A stretch of 64,000 nucleotides of DNA from Chryseobacterium oryctis. Its GTDB lineage: Bacteria; Bacteroidota; Bacteroidia; Flavobacteriales; Weeksellaceae. Below the pieces are notes generated by a model. It was not told the origin of the DNA and made no database searches. It saw only the letters and a program-made list of their open reading frames with translations. Shown here one piece after another: positions 52,501-58,273 of this stretch. The stretch covers positions 1 to 64,000 of the forward strand of contig NZ_JAPDHV010000008.1 of the NCBI RefSeq assembly GCF_025971925.1, written 5' to 3'. The first letter of the stretch is position 1, and each line of letters begins with the position of its first letter. A program made the translations under genes and the position numbers.

Positions 52501-54087
52501 GACGATTTTAGAGAATCAATGATTCTTCCTTTTAAGGTTGAAGAGAAGGGATTTCCGTATCGTTTTTCAATTATTAATAATAAAGAAGAAAATATTAAAA
52601 TAGAAATTCCTGAGTTTATTGACGGAAGTTTCAAGTCATCATATTATGTATTTGAAAACAGGGCATTACAGATGTTTGAAGATTTGGAACGTCTTAAAAG
52701 AGAACCTTATGGCTGTTTTGAACAGCTTTCTTCTACGGTTTATCCTAATATTTTCATTTTGGATTATTTGAAATCTGTCCGAAAAATAGATAATGAAACA
52801 GAAAAGACAGTATTGAAAAACTTGAAAAAAGGCTTTGAAAAAATGTTGAGTTATAAGCATGAAGATGGAGGATTCGGATATTTTAGTGCTACTCAATCTA
52901 ATGTTGCTGTTTCAGCTTTTGCTTTATTAGAATTTAATGATTTGAAGAAATATGTGAATATTGATACTAAAATTATTCAAAAATTACACTCGTTTATTCT
53001 TTCAAAGAAAGGCAAAAATGGACTTTTTGAAGTGAGAAGAGATTATGAAATCAACCAGCCCTATTCAGAATATTCTTGGTCCAGAAATATGTATGTTCTC
53101 TATGCTTTATCAAAAGTTGGAGTGAACCCAGAATTGTCTGATTCTTATGATGTAATGCTAAGAAAAGCTCTGTCAACCAAAGATTCTTATCAATTAGCTT
53201 TAATGGCAAATGTTTCGGCAAATCTTGGAAAAAACAAAGAATATGATATAATATTAAGTCTCTTAAATAAACAATACGAAGACAAAAAACTGAAAACAGG
53301 CGTTACATTTACAGGTTCCGGCGGATTTTCAGCGAATGCAGAAACATTATCACTTTATATGATGGCATTGCAAAAAGATGAAAAACTGAATCAGTTAAAA
53401 ATTGCTGAGGTAGCCAATGAATTAATACAAATGAACGGATATTATGGTTATGGTTCTACTCAGGCAACAAGTCTAGCATTAGAAAGTTTATCAAGATTTT
53501 TCAAACAAAATGAAAAATTGTTTGGAAATGATAAGCCGATGATAAAAATTAATGGTTCTGACGTTTTCCCTAGTATGAGTATTGCTTCTGCTTATAAAAC
53601 AGGAGAAAATAAAATTAACGTAAGTTATATTCATAAAAAGGGTTTGCCATATAAATTAGATTATGAATATTATACTTTAAAAGCTCCCAAAAGTACTGAT
53701 ATTCCTTTAACGATGGATTTGAGATTGAAATTTTCAAGGGCAAAAGTAGGAGAAACCAATAGATTAGTATTAACAATAAAAAACAAAGAGAACACACAAT
53801 TACCAATGACTACTGCCAAAATTGGTATTCCGGCGGGTTTAACTTTACAAAATGCTTTGTTGAAAGATTTGATAGATAAAAAACAAGTTTCTTATTATGA
53901 AATTTTTGATAATTATTTAGTCTTGTATTGGGAGCACTTTGGAGCAAATGAAACAAAAGTCATTAATTTAGATTTAAAAGTGGAATTTGCAGGAGAATAT
54001 ACAAGTAAAGCGAGTAATGTTTACCTATATTATATGCCCGAGTCTAAATTTTGGAACGAAGGAATTCGTGTAAATATTGAGCCATAA
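49570..54087 (+). CDS. alpha-2-macroglobulin family protein with embedded TonB plug domain
   Basis: A 1505-residue exported protein (signal ends TKAQ, no lipobox). Order: macroglobulin MG domains (~25-540, YVQTNHVFYKPGDEMYYKIYVV), a carboxypeptidase-regulatory-like domain (~545-610, PIYGIIEDENGKPVKAEVYL), a TonB plug (~667-787: IEQVVVLGYGLQ, then PLFVVDG at 737-743, VLKDAAATSIYGSRGVNGVVII), the A2M domain (~835-910, FDYREAIYWNPVVQTD), then the thioester domain with C1049 in PYGCFEQL (C-x-E-Q conserved), and the receptor-binding-like end. Bacterial A2M traps attacking proteases through its thioester. The plug insert is not needed for that and implies docking to an outer-membrane barrel, most likely the one encoded just upstream. 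Confidence 0.88.
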   Translation: MNFRFTYIILFGLLLFINPTKAQKILQDFRKEKVYVQTNHVFYKPGDEMYYKIYVVQGENNLPTQESRVVNFELIEPSGSIFKKLKYEIKNGYSEGFFSFDKDMKGGIYKIRAYTHWMQNEEGKNAFEKEITLQKIVSPRILMKLDFPKKGYGAGDEVIADFSMKSLSNLPIPFYEAEYTIMHHGEKIVDGKLITDKEGKNQLNFRLPDVLKSSDGLLNIKVNFDGFTESISRNIPIVLNNLDMKFMPEGGTFINGLEQNIAFKIVDEFEKPVDASLEIYNQNHKKITEATAYNFGMGSFTIIPQIGETYYAKIIKPENIKSIYPLPIAKNEGVVFNVIKKNKKLRLKIVSTDPKNVLIKSSFRDKDVYEETVSLKKGDNEIEINEDNLPIGIYRFTILENNIPLAERIVFSNEDKQLKIKITPSKKNYLPREKAIVNIETTDENNKPISANLGMSVIDDKLWTYADDKQNHIISWLLMDSELKGKIERPQFYFDKKEEKASKSLDLVMLTNGYRYFELLPEIINSRKYKYLPEKKNPIYGIIEDENGKPVKAEVYLVEEGIQNQKILKQTTTENGLFYFSDLEKYTHYKVIAKSFKPKHKVKIRLLSYKLNINPLVKQKLNNIDVEEIIKEADIKEKPNEKKYTTDNFFYKKGGKKSDTVSKETNIEQVVVLGYGLQRKEETTSSVTTVKNYEIQNQSLSSLLSGKVAGIEVSSISNERNTNILIRGISSVSNKKPLFVVDGVLVENFDTSINPNDINSITVLKDAAATSIYGSRGVNGVVIINSLKNNVAQTKIDISPKSQFAVLAVPRDSLTQYSYSRQFSYPVYETTNTAHRFDYREAIYWNPVVQTDKNGKAKIEFYNSDANTTFRILTEGISVNGLVGRDETTYSAQSLIAIDTKIPQYVTRADEMHIPVVIKNNSSQTRRMTMDVIVPNRVKLIEFDSIISLKPLESGRLWVKMQTNEVVNSNIQFVVKSDDFRESMILPFKVEEKGFPYRFSIINNKEENIKIEIPEFIDGSFKSSYYVFENRALQMFEDLERLKREPYGCFEQLSSTVYPNIFILDYLKSVRKIDNETEKTVLKNLKKGFEKMLSYKHEDGGFGYFSATQSNVAVSAFALLEFNDLKKYVNIDTKIIQKLHSFILSKKGKNGLFEVRRDYEINQPYSEYSWSRNMYVLYALSKVGVNPELSDSYDVMLRKALSTKDSYQLALMANVSANLGKNKEYDIILSLLNKQYEDKKLKTGVTFTGSGGFSANAETLSLYMMALQKDEKLNQLKIAEVANELIQMNGYYGYGSTQATSLALESLSRFFKQNEKLFGNDKPMIKINGSDVFPSMSIASAYKTGENKINVSYIHKKGLPYKLDYEYYTLKAPKSTDIPLTMDLRLKFSRAKVGETNRLVLTIKNKENTQLPMTTAKIGIPAGLTLQNALLKDLIDKKQVSYYEIFDNYLVLYWEHFGANETKVINLDLKVEFAGEYTSKASNVYLYYMPESKFWNEGIRVNIEP

Positions 54088-54164
54088 AGTGTTTTTTTCA
54101 ATTATTAAAAAAAATATTAATCATATTGTCAATTTTAATATTTTCACAGAGTAAAAAGATAAAT

Positions 54165-54192
54165 ACAGGCATTCAAAAGGATGTCTGTTTTA
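54165..54192 (+). terminator. rho-independent terminator of the A2M operon
   Basis: ACAGGCAT (54165-54172) pairs with ATGTCTGT (54181-54188, one G-T pair), then a T-rich run. It lies 78 bases after the A2M stop. Confidence 0.65.
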
Positions 54193-54202
54193 TTTTAAAA
54201 TT

Positions 54203-54226
54203 AATTTTCAAAAATTATTGAAAATT
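54203..54226 (+). promoter_or_regulatory. 24-bp palindromic operator upstream of the GbsR gene
   Basis: AATTTTCA, 8 bases, TGAAAATT: perfect 8-bp arms. The same element, with one changed spacer base, lies at 54812-54835 before the next operon. This copy ends 13 bases upstream of the -7 box, so bound protein would cover the -33 region and repress. Confidence 0.65.
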
Positions 54227-54239
54227 CAAAATATTTAAT

Positions 54240-54247
54240 TATATTTG
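54240..54247 (+). promoter_or_regulatory. -7 promoter box TATATTTG of the GbsR gene
   Basis: Exact TAnnTTTG match, 26 bases before the ATG at 54274. Confidence 0.6.
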
Positions 54248-54273
54248 TAATAGCAATTTTAAAAACTAGATAA

Positions 54274-54777
54274 ATGCAACTTTCAGAAGCTAAAGAAAAA
54301 TACATTCAGACTTGGGGAACATTTGCTACGAATTGGGGAATCAATCGTACAATGGCGCAGGTTCATGCTTTGCTTTTAGCGAGTGACAAACCACTTTCTA
54401 CCGATGAGGTAATGGAAGGGCTTGAAATTTCGAGAGGGAATGCCAATATGAATTTAAGAGCTTTGATGGATTGGGGAATTGTAAGGAAAGAGTTTGTAAA
54501 AGGTGATAGAAAGGAATACTTTGTTGCTGAAAAAGATGTTTGGTATTTGTTTAAGCAAATCACAAAAGAGCGTAGAAAAAGAGAGATAGAACCTGTAATT
54601 TCATTTTTAGAAGAATTGAAAGATATCGATGATAAAGATTCTCCTGAAGCTAAAGAATTTATCAAATTAATGGAAGATTTTAGTTCGGTGACAGGAAAAA
54701 TCAATAACATAATGGATTTGGCGATTAAAAGTGACGACCATTGGCTTGTTGGTAAGATTACCAATTTATTGAAATAG
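54274..54777 (+). CDS. GbsR/MarR family transcriptional regulator
   Basis: A 167-residue winged-helix repressor of the GbsR type. The N-terminal part is YIQTWGTFATNWGINRTMAQVHALLLASDKPLSTDEVMEGLEISRGNANMNLRALMDWGIVRKEF (helix-turn-helix and wing, ~10-90), followed by KGDRKEYFVAEKDVWYLFKQITKERRKREIEPV and a C-terminal dimerisation helix. The family regulates by binding small ligands. A perfect palindrome precedes both this gene and the 54938 operon, so it probably represses itself and that operon. A weak stem-loop follows the stop. Confidence 0.92.
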   Translation: MQLSEAKEKYIQTWGTFATNWGINRTMAQVHALLLASDKPLSTDEVMEGLEISRGNANMNLRALMDWGIVRKEFVKGDRKEYFVAEKDVWYLFKQITKERRKREIEPVISFLEELKDIDDKDSPEAKEFIKLMEDFSSVTGKINNIMDLAIKSDDHWLVGKITNLLK

Positions 54778-54778
54778 G

Positions 54779-54800
54779 AAAGGACTTTAAAATCCTTTTT
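54779..54800 (+). terminator. weak rho-independent terminator of the GbsR gene
   Basis: AAAGGA (54779-54784), 8-base loop, TCCTTT (54793-54798) and T-rich tail immediately after the stop codon. Confidence 0.5.
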
Positions 54801-54811
54801 TATTTAAAATT

Positions 54812-54835
54812 AATTTTCAAAAATTACTGAAAATT
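54812..54835 (+). promoter_or_regulatory. 24-bp palindromic operator upstream of the 54938 operon
   Basis: AATTTTCA, 8 bases, TGAAAATT, identical in arms and 7 of 8 spacer bases to 54203-54226. Similarity to the first site extends about 9 bases to the left (TTTAAAATT). The next CDS of normal length starts 102 bases downstream. Confidence 0.65.
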
Positions 54836-54852
54836 TAAAATTAATAATAATT

Positions 54853-54906
54853 ATGAAAAATTTAATCATTCATATTTTCTTAATACTCTACTTCGGTGGA
54901 AAATGA
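54853..54906 (+). CDS. possible 17-residue hydrophobic peptide
   Basis: An ATG-to-TGA frame encodes MKNLIIHIFLILYFGGK, a single short hydrophobic segment with a basic start, lying between the second GbsR operator and the first operon gene. It could be a leader peptide, a small membrane peptide, or the relic of a signal sequence. Only its position and composition support it. Confidence 0.2.
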   Translation: MKNLIIHIFLILYFGGK

Positions 54907-54937
54907 AAGTAAAAGTTAACATTTAAAATATATTAAG

Positions 54938-55315
54938 ATGAAAAAGTTTATTAAATATGATTATTACGCACAGTTATTATTTCTCATAATAGGAATTGTT
55001 GTTGCTATTGTTGGTGGTTCGAATGGATGGGGAATTTTATTGTTCTATTTTATAGTTGGAATCCCCCAGTTAATAAGTTTTCTGATAAAGTTGTTTTTGA
55101 AGATACCAAAGTCGACAAGCTATATTATTTATGGGATTTTTATTCTTCCCGTTTGGTTGTCTTTTACAGTAATTATAGCTTTTAAACAATATAATGATAT
55201 TACTAATTTCTTTGGTCTTATCATTTTAGCAGCCTTCTTTTACAGTCCATTATTAGCTATAATGTATGTATATGAAAATTATTACTCATATAAATCTTTA
55301 AATCCACAACAATGA
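54938..55315 (+). CDS. small four-span membrane protein
   Basis: A 125-residue hydrophobic protein with four predicted spans (~10-28, 32-50, 62-82, 90-110) and short polar ends. I do not recognise a family. Its stop overlaps the start of the DCC-type oxidoreductase gene (ATGA), indicating translational coupling. It is the first gene of a five-gene operon behind a GbsR operator. Its partners suggest a role in membrane or lipid-associated metabolism, but nothing in the protein itself proves it. Confidence 0.7.
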   Translation: MKKFIKYDYYAQLLFLIIGIVVAIVGGSNGWGILLFYFIVGIPQLISFLIKLFLKIPKSTSYIIYGIFILPVWLSFTVIIAFKQYNDITNFFGLIILAAFFYSPLLAIMYVYENYYSYKSLNPQQ

Positions 55316-56124
55316 AAACCCTCAAAAATCACACTCTTATTTACGATAACGAATGTCCAATGTGTAACATTTACTCAAAAGGTTTTATTAGATCAGGAAT
55401 GTTGGACGAAAACGGGAGAGAAGCCTTTACGGAACTTAGTTTTCAGAATAAAAACTTGATTGATTTCAATCGTGCTAAAAATGAAATTGCTTTGGTAGAC
55501 CACAACAAAAATCAGGTAATCTACGGATTAGACAGTCTATTGGTTATTATCGGAAATTCTTTTCCTTTTTTAGAAAAAATAGCCAGAATACCACCTTTTT
55601 ATTGGTTTTTTAGAAAATTGTATTCTTTTGTTTCTTACAATAGAAAACAAATTATTCCTTCTGCAAAAGATAATACTGAAACATCTTGTACGCCAGATTT
55701 TAGTTTGAAATACAGATTGTTGTATATTGGATTTGTAGTGATTTTCTCATCTTATATTTTAAGTCTTTTTTCAGTGAAATTAGGACTGAATTTCGGTCAA
55801 AATTTTTCAAGAGAATTGATGATTTGTATTGGCCAAATCCTTTGGCAAACCTTATTTCTTAATGTTTATTTAAAAGATAGATTTTGGAATTACCTCGGAA
55901 ATATGATGACCGTTTCTTTAATAGGAACAATATTATTAATTCCTGCTTTATTTACAAATTTCAATCCATTTTTCAATCTTATTTATTTTGGATTTGTCGT
56001 TTTCATCATGTTTTTAGAACATTTAAGAAGATGCAAAATCTTGAAATTAAATTTTCTTCCAACACTTTCATGGATGATTTTCAGAGTTTTAGTTGCAATT
56101 ATATTAATATGCTTATATGTCTAG
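55312..56124 (+). CDS. DCC1-type thiol-disulfide oxidoreductase with membrane domain
   Basis: A 270-residue protein. The N-terminal ~110 residues are a thioredoxin-like DCC (YuxK/DUF393) domain with the motif YDNECPMC (CxxC at ~15-18) and the usual GLDSLLVIIG. Residues ~130-268 add five or so membrane spans, an extension that short DCC proteins lack. A redox role is likely, since the CxxC is intact, but the substrate is unknown. The start overlaps the previous stop by 4 bases, and the next gene begins before this one ends. Confidence 0.8.
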   Translation: MKTLKNHTLIYDNECPMCNIYSKGFIRSGMLDENGREAFTELSFQNKNLIDFNRAKNEIALVDHNKNQVIYGLDSLLVIIGNSFPFLEKIARIPPFYWFFRKLYSFVSYNRKQIIPSAKDNTETSCTPDFSLKYRLLYIGFVVIFSSYILSLFSVKLGLNFGQNFSRELMICIGQILWQTLFLNVYLKDRFWNYLGNMMTVSLIGTILLIPALFTNFNPFFNLIYFGFVVFIMFLEHLRRCKILKLNFLPTLSWMIFRVLVAIILICLYV

Positions 56125-56578
56125 AATTTATCTTAAAACAATTATGAAATCAGATATAGAAACTGTGTTTGACTTATCAAGAGATATTGATTTGCATCAA
56201 AAATCAACTCAAAAAACTAACGAAAAAGCAATTGCAGGAAAAACTTCTGGCTTAATAGAATTAAATGAAACTGTCACTTGGAGAGCCAAACATTTGGGCT
56301 TTTATCAAAAATTAACTTCCAAAATAATCCAAATGGAAAAACCGTATCATTTTACGGATGTCATGATAAAAGGAGCATTCAAATCTATGAAACATCAACA
56401 TATTTTTAGAAAAGAAAGAGAATACACTATAATGATAGACATTTTTGAATTTGAGTCTCCATTTGGAATTATCGGTAAACTCTTCAACAATGTTTTTCTG
56501 AAAAATTATCTGAAAAAGTTTTTGATGGAAAGAAATGAACTCATTAAAAGTACAGCGGAAAAAATGACGATTAATTGA
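56117..56578 (+). CDS. SRPBCC (START-like) family protein
   Basis: A 153-residue protein with the helix-grip fold pattern of ligand-binding SRPBCC proteins: TVFDLSRDIDLHQKSTQKTNEKAIAGKTSGLIELNETVTWRAKHLGFYQKLTSKI, KPYHFTDVMIKGAFKSMKHQHIF, and a final helix FGIIGKLFNNVFLKNYLKKFLMERNELIKS. Close relatives are often labelled cell-division-inhibitor-like or cyclase/dehydrase-like, without experimental basis. ATG 56117 overlaps the preceding gene by 8 bases; an internal ATG at 56144 is an alternative. The last bases overlap a possible TTG start of the next gene. Confidence 0.75.
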   Translation: MSRIYLKTIMKSDIETVFDLSRDIDLHQKSTQKTNEKAIAGKTSGLIELNETVTWRAKHLGFYQKLTSKIIQMEKPYHFTDVMIKGAFKSMKHQHIFRKEREYTIMIDIFEFESPFGIIGKLFNNVFLKNYLKKFLMERNELIKSTAEKMTIN

Positions 56579-56598
56579 AATTAAAAATAAGAATTGCT

Positions 56599-57303
56599 AT
56601 GAATTTTTTAAAAGCAGAATGGCGTAAGTTGGCCATTATCAATTACGAAATAAATCCTGAAATCTTAACAAAATATCTACCGGAAGGTACTGAACTCGAT
56701 TTTTATAAAGGTAAATGCTATGTGAGTTTGGTTGGATTTATGTTTTTAAATACAAAATTGTTGGGATTATCAATTCCATTTCACCGAAATTTTGAAGAAG
56801 TGAATTTGAGATTTTATGTGAAGAAAAAAGAAGGAAATGAGTGGAAGAGAGGTGTTGTTTTCATTAAAGAAATTGTTCCCAAACCTGCTTTGAGTTTTGT
56901 TGCCAATTCAATTTATAAAGAAAATTATGAGACAATGCCAATGCAAAATTTGATTCATGAGAAAGATAATGAGTTGTTGATTAAATATTCTTGGAAAGAT
57001 AAAACTTGGCATTCTATTGAAGTTTGTGCTGAAAATGAACCTTTGAAAATGGAAAAGGACTCTGAATTTGAATTTATTACTGAGCATTATTGGGGATTTA
57101 CGAAGATAGGAAATACAACTTCGGAGTATGAAGTTTGCCATCCGAAATGGAATTATTACAGAGTGAAAAATTATGAAATTGAAATTGATTTCAAAAAAAT
57201 CTACGGAAATGATTTTGAATATTTAAATCATCAAGATCCTATTTCTGTAATGTTAGCAGAAGGTTCTGAAATAGAAGTGAAAACAAAAAAATATATTATT
57301 TAA
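56599..57303 (+). CDS. DUF2071 (YqjF-type) family protein
   Basis: A 234-residue protein of the YqjF/DUF2071 family, recognised from AEWRKLAIINYEINPEILTKYLPEGTELDFYKGKCYVSLVGFMF, FEEVNLRFYVKKK and FITEHYWGFTKIGNTTSEYEVCHPKW. The family is a beta-barrel, probably ligand-binding, of unknown function. An upstream TTG (56575) overlaps the previous stop, but the ATG at 56599 starts at the expected distance from the AEWR motif. It is followed after 17 bases by the TIGR01777-type epimerase, a pairing I recall from other Bacteroidota. Confidence 0.8.
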   Translation: MNFLKAEWRKLAIINYEINPEILTKYLPEGTELDFYKGKCYVSLVGFMFLNTKLLGLSIPFHRNFEEVNLRFYVKKKEGNEWKRGVVFIKEIVPKPALSFVANSIYKENYETMPMQNLIHEKDNELLIKYSWKDKTWHSIEVCAENEPLKMEKDSEFEFITEHYWGFTKIGNTTSEYEVCHPKWNYYRVKNYEIEIDFKKIYGNDFEYLNHQDPISVMLAEGSEIEVKTKKYII

Positions 57304-57320
57304 CCATAAAAATCAAAAGG

Positions 57321-58214
57321 ATGAAAATCATAATTGCTGCAGGAACAGGGTTTCTAGGGAAAAATCTTGAAAAATATTTTATTGAAAAAGGAAATCAGGT
57401 TTTTATTTTAACCCGAAATCCTAAAAGAGAAAATGAGGTGTATTGGGATGCAAAAACATTAGGAGATTGGAAGAATTTGTTTGAAAATGCGGATGTTTTG
57501 ATTAACCTGACTGGCAAATCAGTTGATTGCAGATATACAGAAAAAAACAAAAAGGAAATTTATTCTTCTCGAATCGACAGTACACAAATACTTCAAAAAG
57601 CTATAGATAATTGTGTTAATCCGCCTAAAGTTTGGTTAAATGCAAGTTCGGCGACTATTTATATACATTCCGAAACCCATTTGAATACTGAAGAAAACGG
57701 AATTATAGGAGATGATTTTTCAATGAATATTTGTAAAAGTTGGGAGAAAGAATTTTTTGAAGTAGAAAATCAAAAAATAAGAAAAGTAGCATTGAGAACC
57801 TCAATTGTATTGGGCAATAACGGAGGTGCTTTTCCGAAATTGAAAATGATTACCAAACTTGGTTTAGGAGGAAAACAAGGAAAAGGTAATCAATATATAA
57901 GCTGGATTCACATTGATGATTTTTGCAGAGCGGTTGAATATGTTATTAATAATGAAAATACTTTTGGAGCAATTAATATTACCGCTCCCAATCCGTTGCA
58001 AAATAAAGATTTCATGCAGATATTAAGAAAAAAAATGAAAATTCCGTTTGGGTTAAATGCACCTGTTTGGCAACTGGAGTTGGCTTCATTATTTCTTAAA
58101 ACAGAAACTGAATTATTATTAAAAAGTAGAAATGTTTTTCCAGAAAAACTAATTAAAAATCAGTTCCAGTTTTCTTATCCGAATATTGAAGATGCATTGG
58201 AGAATTTGCTTTAA
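57321..58214 (+). CDS. TIGR01777 family (YfcH-like) NAD-dependent epimerase/dehydratase
   Basis: A 297-residue extended-SDR protein. The Rossmann loop is AAGTGFLGKNLEKYF (~6-20) and the family-specific DVLINLTGKSVDCRYTEKNKKEIYSSRIDST follows. Then LRTSIVLGNNGGAFPKLKMITKLGLGGKQGKGNQYISWIHIDD and the DUF1731-type C-terminal tail (FGLNAPVWQLELASLFLKTETELLLKSRNVFPEKL). Cytosolic; the substrate is not established for any member known to me. It is the last gene of the GbsR-controlled operon, downstream of the SRPBCC and DUF2071 genes. Confidence 0.9.
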   Translation: MKIIIAAGTGFLGKNLEKYFIEKGNQVFILTRNPKRENEVYWDAKTLGDWKNLFENADVLINLTGKSVDCRYTEKNKKEIYSSRIDSTQILQKAIDNCVNPPKVWLNASSATIYIHSETHLNTEENGIIGDDFSMNICKSWEKEFFEVENQKIRKVALRTSIVLGNNGGAFPKLKMITKLGLGGKQGKGNQYISWIHIDDFCRAVEYVINNENTFGAINITAPNPLQNKDFMQILRKKMKIPFGLNAPVWQLELASLFLKTETELLLKSRNVFPEKLIKNQFQFSYPNIEDALENLL

Positions 58215-58249
58215 TGAAAAATAATTTTAACAGTTATTAAGATTTTACT

Positions 58250-58257
58250 AGATTTGC
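58250..58257 (+). promoter_or_regulatory. -7 promoter box TAGATTTG
   Basis: Exact TAnnTTTG match ending 16 bases before the ATG of the first DUF3857 gene. Confidence 0.5.
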
Positions 58258-58273
58258 CTAATTTTTAATAACT

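Noticed and set aside
54363..54764. 133-codon minus-strand frame opposite the GbsR gene
   Set aside because: Shadow of a clearly coding regulator on the plus strand, without domain features.
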